64,000 nt of DNA from an uncultured Sunxiuqinia sp. (GCF_947495665.1 NZ_CANLZV010000003.1:283059-347058); one strand, 5' to 3'. Positions 38,303 to 48,545 are shown, counted from the stretch's first letter. Numbers and translations: made by a program. The notes: a model not told the origin generated them from the sequence alone.

Positions 38303-39805
38303 GTGGAAAATATCTTCTACCTGCTTGGGGCGAATGGCATCATACCAATGAAACCCGGGCAATTCTTTCTCTTTATCCGGAACGTTGAGCAGAGGTATGA
38401 GCTGTCCGTCCGGAGTTTTTATAAACACAATCTTCGATACCTTACTGCTGTCCAGGTAAATTTCAATTGAGCTGCTTTGCGCTTTGTTAATTCCGATGAT
38501 GCCTTCTCCGTCTCGGGCATAGTATATGGACTGTCCGTTTCCATCCACATTAATTTTATACAATTCATTGTCGCGGATATACCCCAGCATGTTACGACCT
38601 TTAATTTGGTTGTACCGGCCTGAATCTTCCATGGCAACAATAAAGGCATTTTGCTCCATGCGAACCAGGTCGGGGGCATTGCTTTGATTGACCATTTCAA
38701 TGTAATCTGCGGTCATTTGATTGTTTTCAGACCATACAATGGGCTCATGAAACAGCTGGATGGTGGAATCCATCGACCAGTACACCATTGAGTCGCACTG
38801 TCCCTGCATGTCTTCCCGGAAAAATTTCACCTGATAATAGGCCATCACCAACTTCTGGTCAGGAATGGAGTCCGGGACGGAAAGCAGGGTGTCGGCGTGC
38901 AAAAACAAGGTGTCTTTTTCGGAGTAAAGCATAAAATGAGCCGAATCGGTGGCAAGCGATGTTTCCGTCTGGTCATTATAAACGACCCGATTTCCTTTGA
39001 CAATCATTCGGTTTTTGAAGTCTTCAATCCGCGCATTGCCAATGGCGCGTCCATCGCCGGTCGTTTTATTGTAGAAGATGGAGTCGGCATTGATCTTTTG
39101 CTCCTCGCCGAGGATTTCCGGATTGTTGTACAGTTCCACATCGCCGGAATTGCTGTTGTAAAACCCGCGTTCGGCATACAGGTTGTTTTCATCATCTTTG
39201 ATGTTGGTTGGGCCAACGATGGAGATGACCTGGGTTTTGGTGTCATAAATCAGTGTATCCGAGGTCAACGTATAGTTCTGTGACAACACTTCCACTTCGG
39301 TTTTAAAATAAGCCTTGTCCTCATTGGCGTAATATTCACCAATCTTGCTGTACAAGGTGCTTGCGCTGTCGACAACGGTTCCGTAGTCATCGTAATAGCC
39401 TACGTTTTTGGTCATGTCAAAATCCAGGGTATCGGTGGTCAGCGTAGTCGATTTATTGACCAGCCGAACATTTCCTGTGGCAACTGTCCATTTGAGATCT
39501 CCGTTGTAATTCAAAAAATCAGAGTATAAATGCAGGGTGTCGTCTTTCAGGATATGCACATGCCCAAAGGCATGTACCATGTTGGTATCGTTGTACATAT
39601 AAGCGCTGTCGCACCATAGTCGAATGTTGTTGTGTCTGACAATAACATTGCCAATCAAGCGCCGAGCATTAGCTACAATTTTATCATTTGTTAGCAAATA
39701 TTCTGCTTGTTCAATGTCTATGCGTTTCCTGGTTTGTGCCATTGAAACGACAGGTAATAATAACAGTAAGAATATGAGTTTACTGTACTTGGTTTTCAAA
39801 TTCAT
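38291..39805 (-). CDS. OstA-like (LptA/LptD N-domain) protein
   Basis: 504 aa with a signal peptide (KLIFLLLLLPVVSMAQ, about residue 9-24). Repeated short beta strands around D/N-rich turns, for example AHGHVHILKDDTLHLYSD-like units and EVELYNNPEI, fit the OstA/LptA beta-jellyroll used to shuttle lipopolysaccharide across the periplasm. Bacteroidota carry such OstA-like proteins in addition to LptD. It is the last gene of the guaB-surA-type operon, 11 bases after the MoxR gene. Confidence 0.85.
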   Translation of the reverse strand: MNLKTKYSKLIFLLLLLPVVSMAQTRKRIDIEQAEYLLTNDKIVANARRLIGNVIVRHNNIRLWCDSAYMYNDTNMVHAFGHVHILKDDTLHLYSDFLNYNGDLKWTVATGNVRLVNKSTTLTTDTLDFDMTKNVGYYDDYGTVVDSASTLYSKIGEYYANEDKAYFKTEVEVLSQNYTLTSDTLIYDTKTQVISIVGPTNIKDDENNLYAERGFYNSNSGDVELYNNPEILGEEQKINADSIFYNKTTGDGRAIGNARIEDFKNRMIVKGNRVVYNDQTETSLATDSAHFMLYSEKDTLFLHADTLLSVPDSIPDQKLVMAYYQVKFFREDMQGQCDSMVYWSMDSTIQLFHEPIVWSENNQMTADYIEMVNQSNAPDLVRMEQNAFIVAMEDSGRYNQIKGRNMLGYIRDNELYKINVDGNGQSIYYARDGEGIIGINKAQSSSIEIYLDSSKVSKIVFIKTPDGQLIPLLNVPDKEKELPGFHWYDAIRPKQVEDIFHKNK

Positions 39806-39816
39806 TTAATTTTAAA

Positions 39817-40779
39817 TTACAGCAATTCCTCTATAATTTGATCGACGGAAATGTTTTCGGCTTCGGCTTTGTAATTCTTGATTACCCGGTGACGCAAAAT
39901 GGTTTTGGCAACCGCTTTGACATCTTCGATGTCGGGAGAATATTTCCCGGACAAAACGGCATGGGTCTTAGCTCCTAAAACCAGGTATTGCGAGGCTCTT
40001 GGCCCAGCACCCCATTTCAAGTATTTGTTGGTTACCGCCGTTGCCAGCTTGGTTTCGGGGCGTGTTTTGGCCGAAAGGGAAACCGCATATTTCAATACAT
40101 GATCATTAATCGGAATTTTCAATATCAAATCCTGAAAATACTTAATCTCTTCCGCTGAAATAATCTCACTCAGTTCTGTTGTAAAATCAGAGGTTGTATT
40201 GCGAACAATCTCAAGTTCATCAGCATACTCCGGGTAGTCTAGCCAGACCGAGAACATGAAGCGGTCGAGCTGGGCTTCGGGCAGGGGATAGGTTCCTTCC
40301 TGCTCAATGGGATTCTGGGTGGCCAGCACAAAGAATGGCCTGTCCAGCTGAAAACGTTCGCCGGCTGCAGTTACTGCCCGTTCCTGCATGGCTTCGAGCA
40401 GTGCTGCTTGCGTTTTGGGCGGCGTTCGGTTGATCTCGTCAGCCAAAATAATGTTGGCAAACAGTGGTCCGCGGATGAACTTAAATTCCCGGTTTTTATC
40501 CAGAATTTCAGTTCCAATAATGTCGGAGGGCATGAGGTCGGGGGTAAACTGAATACGACTGTATTGCAGACCCAGCACTTCGGCAATGGTATTTACCAGA
40601 AGGGTTTTGGCTAGTCCCGGTACACCAATAAGCAAACAATGTCCGCGGCTGAAAAGCGAAATAAGTACTTGCTTGATGATTTCATCCTGCCCGTAAATTC
40701 GCTTTTTTATTTCTGCCTGAAGTACATCATATCTGCTTTTTAGGGCATCAACGGCTTCAACATCATTTTTGAAATTCAT
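39817..40779 (-). CDS. MoxR-family AAA+ ATPase
   Basis: 320 aa. Walker A GVPGLAKTLLVN (about 54-65), Walker B IILADEINRTPPKTQAAL (about 110-127), sensor FVLATQNPIEQEGTYPLPEA and arginine-finger region QLDRFMF. MoxR ATPases act as chaperones for maturing protein complexes, usually next to a DUF58/VWA protein. None is adjacent here; the gene lies between a SurA-like gene (14 bases upstream) and the OstA-like gene (11 bases downstream). Confidence 0.93.
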   Translation of the reverse strand: MNFKNDVEAVDALKSRYDVLQAEIKKRIYGQDEIIKQVLISLFSRGHCLLIGVPGLAKTLLVNTIAEVLGLQYSRIQFTPDLMPSDIIGTEILDKNREFKFIRGPLFANIILADEINRTPPKTQAALLEAMQERAVTAAGERFQLDRPFFVLATQNPIEQEGTYPLPEAQLDRFMFSVWLDYPEYADELEIVRNTTSDFTTELSEIISAEEIKYFQDLILKIPINDHVLKYAVSLSAKTRPETKLATAVTNKYLKWGAGPRASQYLVLGAKTHAVLSGKYSPDIEDVKAVAKTILRHRVIKNYKAEAENISVDQIIEELL

Positions 40780-40793
40780 ATCCGGTGGTCAGT

Positions 40794-42137
40794 TTATTTT
40801 ATCCAGCCATTAAAATTGAAATTGCAATTGGCATAGGTTGGATCAATTCGGATATAGGTTTTGGCCTGTTGTTCCGAGATCCACTGATTCAGGGCTTCTT
40901 CTTGCTTTTCGCGAAGATAAATTTCCGTCAGCATCTGGTAATCCTCCTGCAGGTTTGCCCGATGTTGTTCCGTACGGTTCACCAATTTAACAATCTTATA
41001 AACGGTACGTTGTTTGTCGTCTATCGTTTTAAATGGCTCTGATATTTCGTTTACGTTCAGCTTGTCTAATATTTTACTTACATCGGGGGGAAGCTCTTGT
41101 TGTCTCCAGCGGGTTGACATGGTTTGTGGGTTGATCACCTTTCCGCCACTGTTTCTTGAGTTTTTGTCAAAAGAATAGCGCATGGCGGCATCGGAGAAGG
41201 AAATCTCTTCTTTCCGAATAAAGTTTGCCAAGCTGTCCAGTCGGTTGTGGGCCTCTTCCATGGCTTTGGCCGTTGCTTTGGGTTTCAGAATGATGTGGCG
41301 GGTGTTTACTTTCTCCCCTTGACGATCAATAAGTTGAATGATGTGGTAGCCAAATTCACTTTTCACCACATTGGAAACACGGTCGCCTTTGAGGTTGAAA
41401 GCAGCAGTGGCATAAGCCGGATCCAGTTCGGCACGGCCCATATAGCCCAATTCTCCTCCAGTCGAAGCAGAAGGTCCCTCAGAATAGGCTACGGCTAAAA
41501 CGGCAAAGCTTTCTCCTTGTTCAACCCGTTTCTTGAATTCGCGCAGGCGGGCTTTAATGCGGTTTTCCTCTTCCAGTTCGATGGGAGGGAAAAGCGTAAT
41601 TTGAGCAAATTCCATCATGGGTTCTACCATCGGAATCTCATCTTTCTTCATATTTCGGAAGTGGTAACGAACTTCGGAGGGGGTAACTTGCACTTTATCG
41701 ATGATTTTGCTTTGCATCTGGCTGGTCAGTGACTGGTTGCGAATAACTTCTTCCAGATCGGCCTTGATTTGAGCAATAGGCTTTTTAAAATAATCTTCAA
41801 CGGCTTTGTCCGAGCCCAGGTGCTGGCGGAAATACTGCATCCGTTGGTCGAGGTTCTGGTTAATCTGGCTGTCACTAACCAGGATGTTTGTGTCCAGTTC
41901 TGCTTCAGCCAATAAAAGCTTCTCAACCAGAAAGTCTTCCAGAATTTCACACTTCATATCGCCATCAGAGACGATTCCCTGAGCTTGTTGCTGGATATAC
42001 ATGTTTTCGATATCCGATTTCAGGATAATGTTGCTTCCGACAACAGCTACAATCTGATCAATTGTTTTATCTTGAGCCAGCGTTGCGGTTGTAAAGCAAC
42101 TGAATAGCAAAATACCAGCTAATACTTTTTTAAACAT
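40794..42137 (-). CDS. SurA-like periplasmic peptidyl-prolyl isomerase
   Basis: 447 aa. Signal peptide (VLAGILLFSCFTTATLAQ), SurA N-terminal domain starting IDQIVAVVGSNIILKSDIE, then a parvulin (PpiC) domain (about 172-280) with GPSASTGGELGYMGRAEL and SEFGYHIIQLIDR. A second, degenerate parvulin-like block follows (NTRHIILKPKATAKAMEEA). SurA-type chaperones escort outer-membrane proteins through the periplasm. Third of three tandem folding factors; six bases separate it from the lipoprotein upstream. Confidence 0.9.
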   Translation of the reverse strand: MFKKVLAGILLFSCFTTATLAQDKTIDQIVAVVGSNIILKSDIENMYIQQQAQGIVSDGDMKCEILEDFLVEKLLLAEAELDTNILVSDSQINQNLDQRMQYFRQHLGSDKAVEDYFKKPIAQIKADLEEVIRNQSLTSQMQSKIIDKVQVTPSEVRYHFRNMKKDEIPMVEPMMEFAQITLFPPIELEEENRIKARLREFKKRVEQGESFAVLAVAYSEGPSASTGGELGYMGRAELDPAYATAAFNLKGDRVSNVVKSEFGYHIIQLIDRQGEKVNTRHIILKPKATAKAMEEAHNRLDSLANFIRKEEISFSDAAMRYSFDKNSRNSGGKVINPQTMSTRWRQQELPPDVSKILDKLNVNEISEPFKTIDDKQRTVYKIVKLVNRTEQHRANLQEDYQMLTEIYLREKQEEALNQWISEQQAKTYIRIDPTYANCNFNFNGWIK

Positions 42138-42143
42138 ATTGGT

Positions 42144-42995
42144 TTATTTTTTAATAGTATAAAGTTTGAACTTACTCGATTCCAGGCCTTCTTGATAGAC
42201 ATCAGTCTCTATTTTTTTGAGAAAATCAATTTTTCGCTGATTCAAAAGGATATTTTTGATGGATGACTTGACAAAGTCAACAGGTGCGTATTCTCCTTTA
42301 AACCTGAAATCGCGGATACAAATAAAATAATAATATTCTGTATCATCACTTTCAATAAACTTGTTTCTGCGTAAAAAACGTTCCAGGTTATCTATTTCAA
42401 GCGGAATTTGGGTTAAGATGCGGTTGGCATCAATCCATTTATCTCCAAACCGGTCGTAGCTTTTGGCGTAACGAATGCCATATTCGTCCAGTTCAAGCAG
42501 TTTTTGAGGATCATTATCCATCGACAGCTCTTTCAGTATTTCGGGGTTGGACAGCTCGATGGGGGTTTTTAAATACACCGCTTTAACGATGTCGTTTTTC
42601 AGGATGAACTCTTTTTTGTGCGACTCATAGTAGTTTTCAATCTCCTGATCGGTGATCAGGGTGTCCATTTTTTGTTCCATGAGTGCTTTCTTATACCGGT
42701 AAGTGATCAGCGAATTGCGGTAGTCTTCCAACTCGCGGCTCACATCTTTTTGCGAAGCACTCAGGTTTTCTTCTGCATTCAGAACCATTAGTTCTCGTTG
42801 CACCCATTTCTGAATAAAATCATCCATCCAGATGGTGCTGTCCTCCGGGCTGAGGCTGCCAGGCAAAACTTCTTCCACTTCTTCGAGGTAGAGGATTTTG
42901 GTTCCCACCTGAGCCAGCGGAACTTTCTCCTGTTCAACCTTACAGGCGCTAAATAGCAGTAGTATTAATCCAATGTATAATGGTGTATGCTTCAT
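42144..42995 (-). CDS. SurA-N-like lipoprotein without an evident parvulin domain
   Basis: 283 aa. Lipobox LFSAC with lipidated Cys18. A SurA-like N-terminal helical region (LYLEEVEEVLPGSLSPEDST, ELMVLNAEENLSASQKDV) is seen, but I find no intact PpiC motif. The middle contains DQEIENYYESHKKEF, typical of the chaperone fold. It probably works as a chaperone-only member beside its two parvulin neighbours (inference). The start overlaps the end of the 646-aa gene by four bases and the stop is six bases before the SurA-like gene. Confidence 0.75.
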   Translation of the reverse strand: MKHTPLYIGLILLLFSACKVEQEKVPLAQVGTKILYLEEVEEVLPGSLSPEDSTIWMDDFIQKWVQRELMVLNAEENLSASQKDVSRELEDYRNSLITYRYKKALMEQKMDTLITDQEIENYYESHKKEFILKNDIVKAVYLKTPIELSNPEILKELSMDNDPQKLLELDEYGIRYAKSYDRFGDKWIDANRILTQIPLEIDNLERFLRRNKFIESDDTEYYYFICIRDFRFKGEYAPVDFVKSSIKNILLNQRKIDFLKKIETDVYQEGLESSKFKLYTIKK

Positions 42996-44932
42996 TGTTT
43001 CTCCAGGCTATTGAGTAATTTTTTGTTTATTTTTATTTTGTACTGTTTTCGGAGTTGTTTTAGCCAGTCTTGCTCCAGTTGTTGCTGATAGTCGGCAACA
43101 TACAAGCCTTTGGCTTCTTGCAGCGTTTTGGCTTGCGGCGGCACTTTGTTTCCACGAACAAAATGCAGGCCATCCACAAAGTCGTAGGGCTTTGGTGCAT
43201 TCCAAACAAAATAATCCACTAAAGGATCCTGGCCTTGTTCAAAATAGCCAAACTCCACTTCCACGCCTTCTTCATTGCGATGATTTTTTAGAAGATCCTG
43301 AAGTTCTGTTAACCGAATTTCGGGTTCTTGTTCAAAGACGGCCTCAATAAAATCCCTTGACTCCTGAGTGGGGCATTTGATGCGCCAACCATGAAAGCGG
43401 GTATCCCATTGGTACTTCGATTGATTTTTTTTGTAAAAAGCGACCAGTCCGGCTGAATCAGTAGCAGCTGCATGCCAGATTTTATCTTCTGAAATATTGA
43501 AAAGTAATATGCCATCGTGGTATTCCTGAATCAGGTTTCGAAATTCCGGATATTTTGTTTCCAGATGAGCGTTCTCATATTGCCGCAGGATTTTTGCTAC
43601 AAAGTTGTTGTAAGTCTGCGGGATTGAAAGCGTTTTTTGATCTGAAGCAATTGGCTTGAGGTAAGTCAAAAATTCGTCCGAACTTACTTGCTGATTGGCA
43701 AAACGAAACAAAACCTGGTCAGGCTTCGATGGTCGGAACTGGCCCAGCTTGTTGCTGGCAAGCGCTTTTTGCAGCTCGCTGGTCAGCGCTGCAACTGCTG
43801 CATCATCTTGCCGGAACTGATATTCTTTCTTCAAGTTTTGAATAAAACGTTCGGCATTGTGCTGGCTGATTTCAGGATTGGTTCGAATCTTCTCTTTCAG
43901 AAAATCCTCCAGTTCATCGAATGATGGAACTGGTCGGTGCTCCAGACGTTTGATGATATGCCATCCGTAAGGTGTACGAATGACGGGCGAAAGCTCATCA
44001 TCATGCTTCAAGGCAAAAGCGGCTTCTGCAAATTGAGGTGGCATACCCGAAGAGGAGAACCAGGACAGTATGCCTCCCTTGTTGGCCGATTGACGGTCGT
44101 CGGAGTGAAGCTCGGCTAAACGGGCAAAATCGGCCCCGTTTTGTAGTTCTTTGAGCAAACTGTCCAATTGTTGTTTCGCAAGCTGAATGGCCTCTTCGCT
44201 AGCTTGTTCGTCCAGCTTTTTCATGATGTGTGCTACTTTGAGCTGACCACGGGCAGGACGCTTTTGGTTGACTTGGATGAGGTGGTAGCCAAACTTGGTT
44301 CGAATCGGAAAGGAAACTTCACCAACTGCCGTTTTGTAGGCAGCATCTTCAAAAGGGTAGACCATTTGAAAGGCACTGAAGTATCCCAGGTTGCCTTTGT
44401 TTTGCCTGACCGAAGGGTCTTCGGAGTATTTCTCGGCAAGTGTTTCAAAAGCTGCACCGTTGTTTATTTGTTTGCGAAGTTCGAGCAAATGATTGTAAAT
44501 TCTTGCGGTGTCCTGTGGGCTTGCATCGTTTTTTACCAGCAACAGTATATGACTGACATTGATTTCGGTTTGCATGCGCTCGTAAGCCGTTTTTACCATT
44601 TCGTCGGTATATTGAACAGCTGTCAGGTAGGGCTTGGCCAGTTCGTCCCGGTATGTGTTTAGTTCGTTTACAAAAGTAGGGAGTGTATCGTAACCCAGGC
44701 GTTGGGCTTCCAAAACTTTCAGCTTGAAATTGATAAATAATTCCATGTATTCGCGGGGCGATTTCATCTCTGCACCATCAAGCATAAGCTGGGTATTTTT
44801 ATGGTATAACCGAACAAACTCTTCTTGGGTTATGGCGTGATCATCAATGGTAACAATGATTTCGGAATCGCCTTGACCCAAACAAAAGGTTGTGGTTAAT
44901 ACGGTAAAAAACAAGAGCAGGAAATGAGGCAT
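42992..44932 (-). CDS. Large periplasmic peptidyl-prolyl isomerase with two parvulin domains
   Basis: 646 aa. Signal peptide (FLLLFFTVLTTTFCLG). N-terminal chaperone helices, then two PpiC domains (about 125-220: VSHILLLVKN, KYSEDPSVRQNKGNLGYF, TKFGYHLIQV; about 230-330: VAHIMKKLDE, GGILSWFSSSGMP, TPYGWHIIKR). The C-terminal half resembles a third, divergent unit. It assists folding of envelope proteins. It follows guaB by 48 bases on the same strand. Confidence 0.88.
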   Translation of the reverse strand: MPHFLLLFFTVLTTTFCLGQGDSEIIVTIDDHAITQEEFVRLYHKNTQLMLDGAEMKSPREYMELFINFKLKVLEAQRLGYDTLPTFVNELNTYRDELAKPYLTAVQYTDEMVKTAYERMQTEINVSHILLLVKNDASPQDTARIYNHLLELRKQINNGAAFETLAEKYSEDPSVRQNKGNLGYFSAFQMVYPFEDAAYKTAVGEVSFPIRTKFGYHLIQVNQKRPARGQLKVAHIMKKLDEQASEEAIQLAKQQLDSLLKELQNGADFARLAELHSDDRQSANKGGILSWFSSSGMPPQFAEAAFALKHDDELSPVIRTPYGWHIIKRLEHRPVPSFDELEDFLKEKIRTNPEISQHNAERFIQNLKKEYQFRQDDAAVAALTSELQKALASNKLGQFRPSKPDQVLFRFANQQVSSDEFLTYLKPIASDQKTLSIPQTYNNFVAKILRQYENAHLETKYPEFRNLIQEYHDGILLFNISEDKIWHAAATDSAGLVAFYKKNQSKYQWDTRFHGWRIKCPTQESRDFIEAVFEQEPEIRLTELQDLLKNHRNEEGVEVEFGYFEQGQDPLVDYFVWNAPKPYDFVDGLHFVRGNKVPPQAKTLQEAKGLYVADYQQQLEQDWLKQLRKQYKIKINKKLLNSLEKQ

Positions 44933-44980
44933 ACAAGGATTATCAATAAAAATTTCAACTTAAAATTGTGCCGGGACTAT

Positions 44981-46453
44981 TCAACGGCTACTGTAATTGG
45001 GAGCTTCCCGGGTTACAGAAACATCATGCGGATGACTTTCCTGAATGCCGGATGCCGTTATTTTGGTGAACTTGGCATGCATTAACTCCTCAATGTTTCT
45101 GGCACCACAGTAGCCCATTCCTGCTTTCAATCCGCCAATCAGCTGGTAAAGGACTTCGTAAAGCGTGCCTTTGTAAGGAACCCGGGCAGTGATACCCTCC
45201 GGAACCAGTTTTTTGATGTCATCTTCCACATCCTGAAAGTATCGGTCTTTCGAACCGGCTTGCATGGCTTCCACAGAACCCATGCCGCGGTAGGACTTGA
45301 ACTTTCGACCCTGGAAAATGATGGTTTCACCGGGTGATTCTTCAACTCCGGCAAATAGGGAACCAGCCATGATGGAATTGGCTCCGGCAGCAATGGCTTT
45401 AACAATGTCGCCGGAATAACGGATACCTCCGTCAGCAATGACCGGAACATCACTATCTTTTAGGCTTTTGGCAACATCATAAATGGCCGATAGTTGTGGG
45501 ATTCCGACTCCGGCTACCACGCGGGTGGTGCATATTGATCCGGGACCAATACCCACTTTTACGGCATCAGCTCCGGCAAGTACCATGTCGGCGGCAGCTT
45601 CAGCAGTGGCAATGTTTCCGGCAATAAAATCAATTTCCGGGTATTTGGCTTTGGCCTTTCGCAAGGTTTCCAAAACGCCTTTGGAATGCCCGTGTGCGGT
45701 GTCAATAACAATGGCGTCTGCCTGGGTTTTTACCAACTCATCAATTCGGTCCATTGAGTCGCTGGTGACACCAACGCCAGCAGCAACGCGTAGCCGCCCT
45801 TTATGATCTTTGCAAGCCAACGGTTTGTCTTTGGCCTTGGTAATGTCTTTATAGGTAACCAAACCAATCAATTTTTTATGCTGATCGACTACCGGTAGTT
45901 TTTCAATTTTATATTTCTGAAGAATCTCGGCTGCTTTGTCCAGATCGGTTGATTCGGCTGTGTAAACCAAATTCTCCGAAGTCATGACTTCAGCAATCGG
46001 ACGATCCATGTTTTGCTCAAAGCGAAGGTCGCGGTTGGTAACAATGCCAACCAGCAGGTTATTGGAGTCAACCACCGGAATCCCTCCGATTTTGTAGGTT
46101 TTCATGATCTCCAGTGCATGGCGTACAAGCTTATGTCGCTCAATCGTAATGGGGTTGTAAATCATGCCATTTTCAGCTCGTTTTACAGTCATTACTTGCT
46201 GGGCTTGTTCCTCAATACTCATATTTTTATGCAAAACCCCGATACCGCCTTCGCGGGCAATGGCAATAGCCAAGGTGGCTTCGGTAACCGTGTCCATGGC
46301 TGCCGTAACGATAGGGGTGTTTAGCTTGATGGAGCGCGAAAAGGAAGAACTCAAATCAACATCGCGAGGCAATACATCAGAATATGAAGGGATTAGTAGT
46401 ACATCATCAAATGTCAATCCTTCGCTGATTATTTTATCGGCATAAAACGACAT
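44981..46453 (-). CDS. guaB: IMP dehydrogenase
   Basis: 490 aa. Oxidises IMP to XMP with NAD+, the committed step of GMP synthesis. TIM barrel with the catalytic Cys (near residue 308) in [17 protein letters not shown]. Two CBS domains (about 95-205: [18 protein letters not shown] and [12 protein letters not shown]). [18 protein letters not shown] and [15 protein letters not shown] (mobile flap) complete the set. It heads an operon with three periplasmic folding genes, a pairing without an obvious metabolic link. A -7 box lies at 46485-46492. Confidence 0.97.
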   Translation of the reverse strand: MSFYADKIISEGLTFDDVLLIPSYSDVLPRDVDLSSSFSRSIKLNTPIVTAAMDTVTEATLAIAIAREGGIGVLHKNMSIEEQAQQVMTVKRAENGMIYNPITIERHKLVRHALEIMKTYKIGGIPVVDSNNLLVGIVTNRDLRFEQNMDRPIAEVMTSENLVYTAESTDLDKAAEILQKYKIEKLPVVDQHKKLIGLVTYKDITKAKDKPLACKDHKGRLRVAAGVGVTSDSMDRIDELVKTQADAIVIDTAHGHSKGVLETLRKAKAKYPEIDFIAGNIATAEAAADMVLAGADAVKVGIGPGSICTTRVVAGVGIPQLSAIYDVAKSLKDSDVPVIADGGIRYSGDIVKAIAAGANSIMAGSLFAGVEESPGETIIFQGRKFKSYRGMGSVEAMQAGSKDRYFQDVEDDIKKLVPEGITARVPYKGTLYEVLYQLIGGLKAGMGYCGARNIEELMHAKFTKITASGIQESHPHDVSVTREAPNYSSR

Positions 46454-46484
46454 GGTTGCGATTTTTGGGTTTGATACAATAGGC

Positions 46485-46492
46485 CAAAACTA
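46485..46492 (-). promoter_or_regulatory. -7 box for the guaB operon
   Basis: TAGTTTTG on the minus strand, 31 bases before the guaB ATG. The -33 element is not clear. Confidence 0.4.
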
Positions 46493-46613
46493 CAAAAAAT
46501 AACCGGATTAAGCTTGGATACGGGCATTGCAAGACTCCATTAAAAAAATTAAATTTCATTAAAATTTGTTAAGTTGAATCTGTTTTTATAATCATTGCAA
46601 AAAATTAGTTCGC

Positions 46614-48545
46614 TTGAGTGATTTTAAATCCATATTAACCCGTTACTGGGGCTATTCAGATTTTCGTCCGTTGCAGGAAGAAATTATTCAGTCAGTTGAT
46701 AAGGGAAATGACACCTTGGGATTGATGCCTACCGGTGGTGGGAAATCAATTACCTTTCAGGTGTATTCCTTGGCAAAACCCGGAATTTGTTTGGTCATTA
46801 CCCCGCTGATTTCCTTGATGAAAGATCAGGTGGAGAACCTGAGTAAAAAGGGCATTAAAGCGTTGGCGATTCATTCTGGCTTAAGTCAGCAGGAAATCAA
46901 AATTGCCTTTGACAAAGCCAGCTGGGGAGATTACAAATTCTTGTATCTGTCTCCGGAGCGAATCAACACCGAGCGCTTCAAGGAGCATCTGACCAATATG
47001 GATATCAACCTGATTACGGTTGATGAAGCGCACTGTATTTCGCAATGGGGCTTCGATTTTCGGCCTTCGTATCGAAAAATAACTGAGCTTCGGAAACTAT
47101 TGCCGGATGTGCCGGTTTTGGCCCTTACGGCCACTGCTACCCGTGAGGTTGAAAAAGATATTCAGAAACAGCTGGCGTTTAAAAAGGAGCACATTCTGCG
47201 TAAAAGCTTTTTCCGCGAAAACCTGATTTATATTGTTCGCGAACGGGAAGATAAACTGAATTATTTGCTGCAATCGGTTAAACGAGCGAAAGGAACGGGG
47301 ATTGTGTATGTACGCAGCCGGAGGCTGACCAAAGAGATCAGTGAATTTTTGCGACGCAATCAGATTTCGGCTGACTATTACCATGCCGGCCTCAGCAGCT
47401 TAAACCGGGAGCGCAAGCAAGACGACTGGAAATCGGAGAAAACAAGGGTGATTGTAGCCACTAACGCCTTTGGAATGGGGATCGATAAAGCCAACGTTCG
47501 GTTTGTGATTCATTATGGTCCTGCGGATTCGCCGGAAGCTTATTTCCAGGAGGCTGGCCGCGCCGGAAGGGATGGAAAGAAAGCTTATGCGGTACTGATT
47601 TATGGCCAATCGGATATTCTGGCCTTAAAAAAGAATGTGGAAAAATCCTTTCCCGAAATTCAGGTCATCAAGAATGTGTACCAGGCACTTTGCAATACCT
47701 TTCAAATGGCGGTTGGCTATGGAAAAAATCAGACTAAGGACTTTAACCTGGGCAATTTTGCCTCGAAATACAAGATGCAGATTCAGGCTATTTACAGTAG
47801 CATTAAAATTTTACAGCGTGAAGGGTACCTGGAGCTGACGGAAGAAAGCGATAACCCGTCGCGCGTGACGTTTGTGGTTGGGCGCGACGAACTGTATAAG
47901 TTTCAGGTGGCCAATTCGAGTTTCGATGGCTTTACCAAATTATTGCTGCGTTCTTATTCCGGCCTTTTTTCTGATTATGTACCGATTAATGAAGAGGTGC
48001 TGGCTAAGCGTGCCGGCCTTAGTCTGGAGGTGGTTTATCGTTTTTTGAATCACCTGAACGCCCATAAAATCATTCATTACATTCCGCGGAAAAACACGCC
48101 TTACATTTATTTTCCGAAGGAGCGAATTGATATCAGCCGTCTAAAGATTTCGAAAGAACATTATGCCGACCGCAAAAGCGATTATCAGAAGCGGATTGAT
48201 GCGATGATTCACTATTCAACCCAAAAACTAAAGTGCCGAAGCCAGGTTTTGCTTCACTATTTTGGTGAAGATGAGTCGGTTCGTTGTGGGAAATGTGATG
48301 TGTGTCTGGAGCGGAATGAGTTGAGCCTGAGTAAGCTCGAGTTTGATCAGCTGGCTGAAGATATTAAAAAGAGTTTAGCGGAAGCATCTACTTTTGAAGA
48401 ACTGATCATGAAATTGAAAGGCAAGGAAGACCTGAAAATAAAGGTTATCCGCTGGCTGATGGACAATGGTAAGATTGTGCGGCGCATTGATAATAAGCTG
48501 GAATGGAAAAGGAATCCGGAGACTAACGGTTCAAAAACCGAATGA
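46614..48545 (+). CDS. RecQ-family ATP-dependent DNA helicase, TTG start
   Basis: 643 aa starting at TTG (46614), since no in-frame ATG lies upstream and the peptide from here (SDFKSILTRYWGYSDFRPLQ) is the normal RecQ N-terminus. The first internal ATG would remove Walker A. Motifs: LMPTGGGKSITFQ (Walker A), VDEAHCISQWGFDFRPSY (DEAH), ATNAFGMGIDKANVR and EAGRAGRDGK. The Zn site is near the C-terminus (CRSQVLLHYFGE, CGKCDVC). An HRDC domain is not evident. It unwinds recombination intermediates. Bacteroidota often encode several RecQ proteins, so the symbol is left open. Confidence 0.92.
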   Translation: MSDFKSILTRYWGYSDFRPLQEEIIQSVDKGNDTLGLMPTGGGKSITFQVYSLAKPGICLVITPLISLMKDQVENLSKKGIKALAIHSGLSQQEIKIAFDKASWGDYKFLYLSPERINTERFKEHLTNMDINLITVDEAHCISQWGFDFRPSYRKITELRKLLPDVPVLALTATATREVEKDIQKQLAFKKEHILRKSFFRENLIYIVREREDKLNYLLQSVKRAKGTGIVYVRSRRLTKEISEFLRRNQISADYYHAGLSSLNRERKQDDWKSEKTRVIVATNAFGMGIDKANVRFVIHYGPADSPEAYFQEAGRAGRDGKKAYAVLIYGQSDILALKKNVEKSFPEIQVIKNVYQALCNTFQMAVGYGKNQTKDFNLGNFASKYKMQIQAIYSSIKILQREGYLELTEESDNPSRVTFVVGRDELYKFQVANSSFDGFTKLLLRSYSGLFSDYVPINEEVLAKRAGLSLEVVYRFLNHLNAHKIIHYIPRKNTPYIYFPKERIDISRLKISKEHYADRKSDYQKRIDAMIHYSTQKLKCRSQVLLHYFGEDESVRCGKCDVCLERNELSLSKLEFDQLAEDIKKSLAEASTFEELIMKLKGKEDLKIKVIRWLMDNGKIVRRIDNKLEWKRNPETNGSKTE

